Source of the DNA: Butyrivibrio sp.
GTDB taxonomy: Bacteria; Bacillota; Clostridia; Lachnospirales; Lachnospiraceae
Assembly: GCA_016297265.1 (NCBI GenBank)
Contig: JAEDHB010000004.1
Coordinates: forward strand, 1 to 63,452
DNA: 63,452 nucleotides
Direction: 5' to 3'
A model generated the notes under the pieces. That model saw nothing but the letters and a program-made list of their open reading frames with translations, was not told the DNA's origin and did not search any database. Made by a program: the position numbers and the translations under genes. This document shows positions 33,496 through 40,999 of this stretch, piece after piece; the first letter of the stretch is position 1, and every line of letters starts with the position of its first letter.

Positions 33496-35508
33496 TCAAA
33501 AAAGTGAGTTGAGTTTATGAATAAGTATTTCCCGTCTTATCGGCTTCGGAATGTGACCGTTCATTCCCATTTCATAAGCCTTGGCTTCATCTTCCTTAAA
33601 CGCATTGGCGGTCAATGCAAGAATAGGAATCTGTGATTTTCTCACATCTTCCATTGTTCTTATTATTGAAGTTGCTTTGTAGCCATCCATATTAGGCATC
33701 TGTATATCCATAAGAATGGCATCGTAGTAGTCAGCCGGGTTTCGTTCCATCATATCAATAACTTCAACTCCGTCATTTGCATGTTCTACAACAAGTCCTA
33801 TTCTGGTTAACATCGCAACCGCAATTTCTGTGTTGAGTTCGTTATCCTCTGCCAAAAGGATTCTTTTACCTACAAATTTATTCTCATCAGATACCTGTTT
33901 ATCCGAAGCCTCATCCTTGCTGTGATACTCGGCAATCCTTGTCGGAACTCTTATTGTTACCCTGGTTCCGCATCCCAGATGACTGTCGATTTCGATTGTT
34001 CCATTCATCAGCTCAACAAGTCTCTTAGCAATTCCAAGTCCAAGACCTGTTCCCTGAATTCCGCTGGTGGTAGATGTCTGTTCCCTCGAGAAATTGTCAT
34101 ATACATGGCTCAGGAATTCTTCTGACATTCCTATTCCGTTGTCCTCAATGATTACCTCGAGAAGTAACTCCGAAGGCTTATCTGTCGGAATTGCATTACC
34201 GGTAACCTTTATTGTTCCGCCCTCAGGAGTATATTTAATCGCATTACTCATGATGTTAATGACGATTTCTTCGCTGTGCACCTTATCAATGTACAGATAT
34301 CTGTCAGCTACATTCCATTCATATTCAAATGCGATGTTTTTCTTGTTCATCTCATTCTTGAATACAATTGACAGATTATGACACGCCTCGGTCATGTCAA
34401 CAAAATCTTCGCTGATACAAATCTTGTTATTCTCAATTCTTGCCATTTCCAGCACGTTGTTGATAATATCCAGAAGCTGGTTGCCTGATATTTTGATATA
34501 TTCCAGATATTTTGCAATATTTTGGGAATCGGTAATATTTTCCAGAGCAAGATCGGTAAAACCGATAATTGCATTCATTGGGGTTCTGATATCGTGGGAC
34601 ATACTCAACAAAAATGTAGTTTTGGCTTTGCTTGCAATCTCCGCACTCTCATATGCTTTTGCAAGTTCCCTCTGCCTCTCAATGTCATTCCTTGTCTCCA
34701 TATCCACATTTGCAAAGCCAAATATCAGAGAATTGATGGTGCCGTCACTGTTATGTTCTCCCACAATGCGGATAAGCGAATACCTTTCCTCATCATCACG
34801 ATTCTCGATATATCTTTTCTCCACCATTCCGTTTTTCTCAATTTCGGACTTAAGGGAATTGATATCACAAAATCGGATTAACTCTTCCTGATCCTCTTTT
34901 GCGACAAATTTGCGGATGAAATTCTTAAAAAACATACTGTAAGGATATACTCCGCCCTCCACCATTCCTGTTTTGTCTGCCACATAGGAATCAATGGTAT
35001 AGATTGTAGCATCCCCGTTAGTGCAATTAACCGACATAAGAGTCTTAAAGGTACTGTTAATTGTACTGAAGACTTTATGATATTCAAATTGCTTTTCCTT
35101 GAGATTTTTTTCCTCAGTTATCACATCCGTGATATCCATAATATTACATTGCAAAATATTATCCGCAAAAATATTCTTTTTGCTTACAGTCACTCTGACC
35201 CAGCGATGCCCAAACCTGGTGTTAATTCCCATACGGCATATATTGTTTGCTTTGTCGAATATTTGCAACTCCAGGTTATCCAAGGCGCCGTCATTTTCAT
35301 TGTCAGTCATATTCAAAAAACGATTGTCGAAATTGAGTTTTATCTCGTCCTCAGACCAGCCGGTAAATTCGCAGAAACCCTTTGAAATGTACTTAAACGG
35401 ATAGCCCTCGCTCTCTTCAATCAGGACAAATGCGTCAAGCAAACTATCCAGTACTTCATCAACATTATCTCTATTAAACTCAATATATTCTAAAATACTG
35501 TCGGACAT
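33496..35508 (-). CDS. Hybrid histidine kinase (PAS, HisKA, HATPase, receiver), first gene of the signalling operon
   Basis: From ATG 35508 (GGGAGGAAATACT in front) the protein is 670 residues. In-frame codons further upstream lie before the predicted transcription start near 35554 and are rejected. Domains: PAS (about 15-130), divergent PAS-like sensor (145-272) with FVAKEDQEEL, HisKA with His305 in SMSHDIRTPMN, HATPase_c (DNGIGMSEEF, GTGLGLGI) and a receiver with Asp601 in ILMDIQMP. No membrane segments. It opens a run of eight genes with small gaps; output partner unknown. Confidence 0.9.
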   Translation of the reverse strand: MSDSILEYIEFNRDNVDEVLDSLLDAFVLIEESEGYPFKYISKGFCEFTGWSEDEIKLNFDNRFLNMTDNENDGALDNLELQIFDKANNICRMGINTRFGHRWVRVTVSKKNIFADNILQCNIMDITDVITEEKNLKEKQFEYHKVFSTINSTFKTLMSVNCTNGDATIYTIDSYVADKTGMVEGGVYPYSMFFKNFIRKFVAKEDQEELIRFCDINSLKSEIEKNGMVEKRYIENRDDEERYSLIRIVGEHNSDGTINSLIFGFANVDMETRNDIERQRELAKAYESAEIASKAKTTFLLSMSHDIRTPMNAIIGFTDLALENITDSQNIAKYLEYIKISGNQLLDIINNVLEMARIENNKICISEDFVDMTEACHNLSIVFKNEMNKKNIAFEYEWNVADRYLYIDKVHSEEIVINIMSNAIKYTPEGGTIKVTGNAIPTDKPSELLLEVIIEDNGIGMSEEFLSHVYDNFSREQTSTTSGIQGTGLGLGIAKRLVELMNGTIEIDSHLGCGTRVTIRVPTRIAEYHSKDEASDKQVSDENKFVGKRILLAEDNELNTEIAVAMLTRIGLVVEHANDGVEVIDMMERNPADYYDAILMDIQMPNMDGYKATSIIRTMEDVRKSQIPILALTANAFKEDEAKAYEMGMNGHIPKPIRREILIHKLNSLF

Positions 35509-35560
35509 AGTATTTCCTCCCATGTCTATCCGTCTGTTTAGCATAGTTATACATAATAAT

Positions 35561-35589
35561 ATTATAATTTTTTGACGATGTATTTTCAA
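35561..35589 (-). promoter_or_regulatory. Promoter of the four-kinase operon
   Basis: On the minus strand there is -35 TTGAAA (35584-35589), a 17-bp spacer and a perfect -10 TATAAT (35561-35566), 53 bases before the ATG at 35508. It starts 6 bases after the aldo/keto reductase stop. Confidence 0.7.
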
Positions 35590-35595
35590 TCAAAA

Positions 35596-36798
35596 TTATT
35601 TGTTTTTTGACTTCTTTACTGCTTTTTTTAGCATAAATTTTCTGGCTGCTGCCATTACTGCCCTATATGGCATAGGGCGCAGATGCTTATCCGCTCTTTT
35701 CAGTTCCTGTCTTATGTTTATTTTCTGAGGGCAATGCAGCTCACATTTTCCGCATCCGATGCAGGCGGAAGCAAATCCCGGGTTTTCCCTGAGCCCCGTA
35801 TTCTGAAAAAAGCCAAATCTCGCGGAGCCCTTCTTTTCCATGTACATAAGATTATAATAATAGAAGTTGGCAGGTATATCCACTCCCTGCGGACACGGCA
35901 TACAATACCGGCAACCCGTACATCCGACTTTTTCCTGTTCTTTATATATTTTGACTACATTGCGAATAATATCAAACTCTTTGTCGGTAAAATCATTCAC
36001 TCCGGCATTCGAGGCAATCCGCACATTTTCTTCGAGCATTTCCATGGAATTCATTCCTGACAGTACACATGTAACCTCGGGTTGGTTCCACAGCCATCTG
36101 AGGCCAAGCTCAGCAGGGGTGTATTTTGTATCGCTGTCCTGCAATACTTTTTTTGCTTTTTCAGGGAGATTGACCAGTTTTCCGCCTCTGAGCGGTTCCA
36201 TAATAATAACCGGAATGCCTTTCTCGGCAGCTGCCTTTAGTCCCTTAACCCCGGCCTGGCTGTTTTCATCCAGATAATTGTACTGTATCTGGCAAAAATC
36301 CCAGTCATATGCATTGAGAATTTTGATAAACATATCAGAATCGCCGTGATAGGAAAAGCCTATCTGCCTTATGCTTCCGTCCGCTTTACGTGAGTCAATC
36401 CAGTTCTCCATATCAAGTTCTTTCAACTTCTCCCACTCTGAATAGTCGGTAAACATATGCATCAGATAATAATCTATGTAATCCGTATTGAGTCTTTTCA
36501 ATTCTTCTCTGAAAGTCTTGTCGATTGCAGCCTGTGTTCTCATCATATACTGCGGAAGCTTGGTGGCTATTTTTATCCTGTCACGCAGATTGTTTTTTGC
36601 TATTATTTTGCCCAGACATTCCTCATTACCCGGATATATGTATGCGGTATCAAAATAATTAATTCCCATTTCCACGGCCGCAAGAATTTCCTTCTCTGCC
36701 TTATCAAAATCTATGGATGTGCCCTTTTTGGTAAAACGCATGCAGCCGTAACCCAACTGGGATATTTTATTGCCGTATCTGTCCTCTCTGTATTGCAT
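35596..36798 (-). CDS. Aldo/keto reductase with C-terminal ferredoxin-like 4Fe-4S region
   Basis: The N-terminal 290 residues form an aldo/keto reductase barrel: LGYGCMRF, NYFDTAYIYPG (Asp/Tyr of the catalytic tetrad), ATKLP (Lys) and YYLMH (His). The C-terminal 110 residues carry cysteine clusters CTGCRYCMPCPQGVDIP and CIGCGKCELHCPQ typical of iron-sulfur-binding oxidoreductases of this subgroup in clostridia. It is cytoplasmic with unknown carbonyl substrate. GGGAGG precedes the ATG and a TATAAT at 36833-36838 is a likely -10; the terminator at 36853-36880 isolates it from the gene upstream. Confidence 0.9.
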   Translation of the reverse strand: MQYREDRYGNKISQLGYGCMRFTKKGTSIDFDKAEKEILAAVEMGINYFDTAYIYPGNEECLGKIIAKNNLRDRIKIATKLPQYMMRTQAAIDKTFREELKRLNTDYIDYYLMHMFTDYSEWEKLKELDMENWIDSRKADGSIRQIGFSYHGDSDMFIKILNAYDWDFCQIQYNYLDENSQAGVKGLKAAAEKGIPVIIMEPLRGGKLVNLPEKAKKVLQDSDTKYTPAELGLRWLWNQPEVTCVLSGMNSMEMLEENVRIASNAGVNDFTDKEFDIIRNVVKIYKEQEKVGCTGCRYCMPCPQGVDIPANFYYYNLMYMEKKGSARFGFFQNTGLRENPGFASACIGCGKCELHCPQKINIRQELKRADKHLRPMPYRAVMAAARKFMLKKAVKKSKNK

Positions 36799-36852
36799 TT
36801 CATATACCTCCCGATTGCCGTGATAATTATGTATTATACCAAATTTCTGACA

Positions 36853-36880
36853 TTAATAAAAGCCACTCTTACGAGTGGCT
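36853..36880 (-). terminator. Terminator after the PspA-like gene
   Basis: A perfect 8-bp stem AGCCACTC/GAGTGGCT (36861-36868 with 36873-36880) with a 4-base loop is followed on the minus strand by TTTATT. It lies 20 bases past the PspA-like stop. Confidence 0.85.
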
Positions 36881-36900
36881 CCGCAAAACATATTCTATAT

Positions 36901-37632
36901 TCAATATTTCGAAGTCCGGTTAAGTTCCTTCATTGATTCGGCATAATCTTCTTCGTATTGAGCTTTTTCATCCAGTTTATCAAAGGCATCCTCATCCAGT
37001 GCGCTGCCATCATCCATTCCTGCAACATTTTGGTTAACTTTGGCAATTTTCATCTTGGTCATTGCACTGTCGCGACGATTGCCCAATTCCGCAATCTCAC
37101 ATTCAAGGCTGTCTATTGCCCTCTGAATCTCTGCAAGACTGTTGTCATAGTTTTCCCGGCTTTTTATAAGTGTCTCCCTGTTGGCGGCGAGCTCCTGCTT
37201 TTTGGTAATTTCTGCCTTGGCATTGTCATCATCACCTGCCGCAACATATTTTTCCGCATTCTTTTCACAAAGCTCAATTCTCGCATCCAGGGATTTGATT
37301 TTCGACTGGGTCGAGCTTACATTCATTTTCATAATCGAAGCCTGACTCTTAAGCTTTGAAAGCTGTTTTTTCCTATCCGAGATAACCTGATTGGCTCCTG
37401 CCTTCAGCTCCGCATCCGGATCATCCTTATTGGTTGCAAAAGCAATTATCACGATTGTTATCACCAAAAGCACCACAACCGCTCCCACAACAACGCAGCC
37501 TATTCCTACACCGTGCAGTATTTTTGCCATGCTTCCGGTCTTAGGGCCAATGACACCGGTCAGCAGAAGAATTCCTGCCACAACCGCTAACATCGCAAAA
37601 AATCCGCCTATCTTCTTACCCGTACCTTCCAT
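36901..37632 (-). CDS. Membrane-anchored PspA/IM30-like coiled-coil protein
   Basis: The 243-residue protein has two N-terminal membrane spans (about 8-29 and 38-68) followed by a long charged coiled coil. That part resembles PspA/IM30: a segment KYVAAGDDDNAKAEITKKQEL with the spacing of the PspA helical hairpin, and a C-terminal DEDAFDKLDEKA. PspA proteins remodel or protect membranes under stress; they normally attach peripherally, so a fused membrane hairpin is unusual. The similarity is partial and the call is inference. GGAGGGAAATT precedes the ATG. It is co-transcribed behind a polysaccharide deacetylase (31-base gap). Confidence 0.6.
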   Translation of the reverse strand: MEGTGKKIGGFFAMLAVVAGILLLTGVIGPKTGSMAKILHGVGIGCVVVGAVVVLLVITIVIIAFATNKDDPDAELKAGANQVISDRKKQLSKLKSQASIMKMNVSSTQSKIKSLDARIELCEKNAEKYVAAGDDDNAKAEITKKQELAANRETLIKSRENYDNSLAEIQRAIDSLECEIAELGNRRDSAMTKMKIAKVNQNVAGMDDGSALDEDAFDKLDEKAQYEEDYAESMKELNRTSKY

Positions 37633-37663
37633 AATTTCCCTCCATAAGAAATTCGTTGCTCAA

Positions 37664-38674
37664 CTATATCGGATATACTCCTGCAAACTGATATCCCTTT
37701 GCCCTGGCAGAGTCAATCCAGTCAGCAAGAAATGCCCTGTTGGTTGACGAACTCGCATGCAAAAGATATATTGCACCGGGATGAAGGTATTTAACCGCCT
37801 TTTCATATGAATCCTGTACCGGCGGCTGTGTCGATGAATAATCATTATATGCATATGTCCAAAATACTGATTTAAGTCCCAGATTATCTACCACTGCAAG
37901 GGTCTGGTCGGAAAAATATCCCTCCGGGAACCTGAACAATTTGCAGTCATAGTTAAAATCTTTTTTCAATTTATTAACAACATCCATAATCTCCTTCTGC
38001 TGTTCTTCAACAGAAAGTGTTGTCATATCATAGTGATTGATGGAATGGCTTCCGATACGATGCCCCTCGTCAATCATTCTTTTAATCAAATCCGGTCTGG
38101 CATCATAGAACATGGATGTTACAAAAAATGTTGCCTTAACGCCCTTTTCCTTCAAAATATCCAGAATAGGTCCTGTTTCATTATTGTCAAATCCGCAGTC
38201 CATAGTAAGATATATTACCTTATCCTTGGTCTTTCCCTCGTTATATTTCTTGGACATTTCGGAAACAAAATCAACATTGTATTTACCCCATTGCGAATCA
38301 TACCAGAATACACCGTTAGGAATTCCTGCAGCATTGGTATCATCAGGGCTGTTGCCGTACGGTGTCTGCTTGGTTGGCAATGTGCTGACATCCCATTTTC
38401 CTGCAGCTGCATTAGGATTGTCCGTTGGCACCTCCACTGTCTGTGCTGTAGTTTCCTCGGTACTCTCCCCGGTTGTATCCGGTTCTGTCTCAGAGTAGAT
38501 CTCGCTCTCCGAAATATCCGATGACGGTGTATTTCCCGGTTTGCTATTCTTCGGTTCCTTATTGATTAATACAATCAACAATACAACAAGTGCTATCAGT
38601 AATGCAAAACAAGCGCCAATAATAATATATAATACTCTGTTAGTGTTTCGTCTTCCTCTTCTATTTCCTGACAT
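37664..38674 (-). CDS. Membrane-anchored polysaccharide deacetylase (NodB homology, PdaA-like)
   Basis: An N-terminal span (about 14-37) and a Ser/Thr/Glu-rich linker (45-95) place the catalytic domain outside the cell. The NodB domain starts near residue 150: TMDCGFDNN carries the catalytic and metal Asp, GSHSINH is the metal-binding histidine motif, and FRFPEGYFSD and LLHASS are later motifs. The first motif resembles TFDNG of the PdaA muramic-lactam subgroup more than the usual TFDDG. It likely deacetylates peptidoglycan sugars. Neighbours are a PspA-like membrane protein downstream and a divergent MoxR operon. Confidence 0.88.
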   Translation of the reverse strand: MSGNRRGRRNTNRVLYIIIGACFALLIALVVLLIVLINKEPKNSKPGNTPSSDISESEIYSETEPDTTGESTEETTAQTVEVPTDNPNAAAGKWDVSTLPTKQTPYGNSPDDTNAAGIPNGVFWYDSQWGKYNVDFVSEMSKKYNEGKTKDKVIYLTMDCGFDNNETGPILDILKEKGVKATFFVTSMFYDARPDLIKRMIDEGHRIGSHSINHYDMTTLSVEEQQKEIMDVVNKLKKDFNYDCKLFRFPEGYFSDQTLAVVDNLGLKSVFWTYAYNDYSSTQPPVQDSYEKAVKYLHPGAIYLLHASSSTNRAFLADWIDSARAKGYQFAGVYPI

Positions 38675-38729
38675 AATGATAATTCCTTCCTTTCACGCCT
38701 ATATCACATGGCGAATCAACTATAACAGT

Positions 38730-38758
38730 ATTATATATTTCAAACTTATCAAAAACAA
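38730..38758 (-). promoter_or_regulatory. Promoter of the polysaccharide deacetylase operon
   Basis: On the minus strand there is -35 TTGTTT (38753-38758), a 17-bp spacer and -10 TATAAT (38730-38735), 56 bases before the start codon. Confidence 0.6.
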
Positions 38759-38844
38759 GCTAAATTTGCTTATTTGCACAAAAAAAAAACGAATCTGTTA
38801 ACACTGCCGGAATTATTAAAAAACTATAAAAAGGTCTTAAATTC

Positions 38845-38882
38845 TTGAATGGATTTCCACGCTCCTATATAATTGTTATATA
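38845..38882 (+). promoter_or_regulatory. Promoter of the moxR operon with an inverted repeat over the -10 region
   Basis: Plus-strand -35 TTGAAT (38845-38850), 17-bp spacer and -10 TATAAT (38868-38873). A perfect 7-bp inverted repeat TATATAA-TTG-TTATATA (38866-38882) covers the -10 box and start region and could be a regulator site, although AT-rich repeats can occur by chance. Confidence 0.65.
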
Positions 38883-38913
38883 GATAATAAAAAATCATGA
38901 AAGAGGTATTCTT

Positions 38914-39837
38914 ATGGCAAAAACCGATTTACTCCGAGCAAATATCAATAAATTCTTTGTAGGAAAAGAATATGTTGTCGACAATATTCTTATCTGTCTT
39001 CTGGCAGGCGGACATGTCCTGATTGAGGATGTTCCGGGCTTGGGCAAAACAACTCTCGCCAGCGTGCTCGCCAAATCCATCCAATGCAGTTTTGGCAGAA
39101 TCCAATGTACACCCGACACTTTACCCGGAGATATTACCGGAGTATCAGTATTCAACCAGAAAACATCGGAATTCGAATACAATGAGGGAGCAATAATGAA
39201 TCAGCTGGTTCTGGTGGACGAAATCAACAGAACCACTCCGAAAACACAGTCAAGTCTCCTGGAGGCCATGGCGGAAAACCAGGTCACAATCGACGGAGCG
39301 GTGCACCGGCTTCCATCCCCTTTCCTTGTTATCGCAACAGAGAATCCGGTAGAATATGTCGGCACATATCCACTTCCGGAGGCACAGCTTGACAGATTTA
39401 TGATGTGCCTAAAAATAGGATATCCTGACAAGGATAATGAAATAAGAATTGCAAAACAGATGCTGGAACACAGACAGGCGGACAACGTAACCGCCGTCTG
39501 TACAACAAATGATATCGAAGCAATGAAGGCGGATGTTGAAAGAATCACTGTTTCAGATGCAGTAATCTCCTATATTGTTGATATCATCAGGGCCACCAGG
39601 GAGGAGGAGCGTTTCGTGCTGGGAGCAAGTCCCCGTGCAATGTTAGCACTCACCAAAGCTGCCCGGGCAAAGGCATATCTTGAAGAACGCGATTTCGTCA
39701 AACCGGATGATGTCAAAGCAGTTGCCCGTCAGGTACTTTTACACAGATTCACCCTTACATCAAAAGCAAGGGGTCAGAGAGAGGATGTACTCAGTATATT
39801 TAACAATATACTTACGAAAGTGAAGGTTCCTGTATGA
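38914..39837 (+). CDS. MoxR family AAA+ ATPase
   Basis: The 307-residue protein has Walker A EDVPGLGKTT, Walker B LVLVDEINR, sensor-1 VIATENP and the sensor-2 motif GASPRAM, all diagnostic of MoxR. MoxR ATPases act as chaperones with von Willebrand-type or DUF58 partners, often for envelope stress or extracellular enzyme maturation. Its stop overlaps the DUF58 ATG (ATGA), and a transglutaminase gene follows, the standard MoxR-DUF58-TgpA order. Confidence 0.95.
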   Translation: MAKTDLLRANINKFFVGKEYVVDNILICLLAGGHVLIEDVPGLGKTTLASVLAKSIQCSFGRIQCTPDTLPGDITGVSVFNQKTSEFEYNEGAIMNQLVLVDEINRTTPKTQSSLLEAMAENQVTIDGAVHRLPSPFLVIATENPVEYVGTYPLPEAQLDRFMMCLKIGYPDKDNEIRIAKQMLEHRQADNVTAVCTTNDIEAMKADVERITVSDAVISYIVDIIRATREEERFVLGASPRAMLALTKAARAKAYLEERDFVKPDDVKAVARQVLLHRFTLTSKARGQREDVLSIFNNILTKVKVPV

Positions 39838-40991
39838 TTAAACGAATTATTCTGTTCATAGCATGGATTGCCTCCCTGGTTCTAATTTCCCTTGTGGGCG
39901 GCAAAATCAGTTACGGAATATTTATCACGCTGACCCTTATACCGCTGCTGTCACTGGTTTATCTGTTTATTGTCAATCTGACCTTCAGAATATATCAGGA
40001 GCTCGGAACAAGAACTGTTGTCGCAGGGGAGCGCACTGACTATCTGTTCAAAATAAGGAATTCCTCAGTATTTGCCTATTCCGGTATTAAGGTTGAGCTT
40101 TATTCAAATTTTTTCAGCGTGGATGAACTGCCCAACAATATAGAATACGAATTGCTTCCGGAAGAGGAAATCTGCTTTAAAACACAGCTTTCCTGCAAAT
40201 ACCGCGGGCAATATGAGGTAGGTGTCAAAAGGGTTATCATTCATGATTTTTTCCGACTGTTCACCTGGAAACACAATTCCATGAGTACTCTCAATGCAAT
40301 TGTACAGCCAAAATATTTTATTCCGGAATCCCTCAAATGTCTTGATAATATTTCAAGTCTTAAGGCATCTTCAGAAAAAAGCGGGGCAGACTATCCCGAT
40401 GCCGTTGTCAGGGATTACCTGCGAGGGGACAGCATAAGGCATATCCATTGGAAATCAACTGCCAAAACAGGAAGTCTCAAGGTCAGGAATTTTTATTCTG
40501 TTAACAATGAGAGAATCAGATTGTATCTGAATACCAAAAGAATATCCAACGACATCATGGTATTTCTTCCTGCCGAGGATAAAATATTGTCCGTAATGCT
40601 GTCCGTCGTTGCTTTTTTTGCATATAGAAACACAGCCGTAAACATCTGCTTTGATGAATTTAATTCCCACACAGATATGGAGATTGCCACGCCTAAGCAG
40701 TTCAACGATTTATACGGCAGAATATCGGAGCTTGCATTTTCCTCTTCAATGGATGAATCCGAATCAGTTAACCATTTTCATAACGAATATCTTGATTCAA
40801 AAGAGGACATCGTATTTATCATTTCCCAGGAACTGGGTGCCAACCTTCTTGCACAGGCAGAATCCATCTCGATGTCAGGCTCCTATGTAATTATTTATAC
40901 ACTGGACAATGAAAAAATATCTTCTTCCAATGAACGTCTTCAGATTATCAATGTTGAATTAGAGGATGAGCTTGAAGTGTTATTGCAATAG
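39834..40991 (+). CDS. DUF58 domain-containing membrane protein
   Basis: The protein begins with two membrane spans (about 5-45). The signature DUF58 region follows: DYPDAVVRDYLRGDSIRHIHWKSTAKTGSL, near residues 180-210, shows the conserved RxYxxGDxxRxIxWxxxA pattern. The C-terminal third resembles a vWA-like fold. It probably partners with the MoxR ATPase encoded just upstream. Its own client is unknown. Confidence 0.92.
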   Translation: MIKRIILFIAWIASLVLISLVGGKISYGIFITLTLIPLLSLVYLFIVNLTFRIYQELGTRTVVAGERTDYLFKIRNSSVFAYSGIKVELYSNFFSVDELPNNIEYELLPEEEICFKTQLSCKYRGQYEVGVKRVIIHDFFRLFTWKHNSMSTLNAIVQPKYFIPESLKCLDNISSLKASSEKSGADYPDAVVRDYLRGDSIRHIHWKSTAKTGSLKVRNFYSVNNERIRLYLNTKRISNDIMVFLPAEDKILSVMLSVVAFFAYRNTAVNICFDEFNSHTDMEIATPKQFNDLYGRISELAFSSSMDESESVNHFHNEYLDSKEDIVFIISQELGANLLAQAESISMSGSYVIIYTLDNEKISSSNERLQIINVELEDELEVLLQ

Positions 40992-40999
40992 GAGGACGC

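Noticed and set aside
35509..35589. Longer N-terminus of the first hybrid kinase (start at 35589)
   Set aside because: It would lie within the -35/-10 promoter elements and lacks a ribosome site; ATG 35508 has GGGAGG in front.
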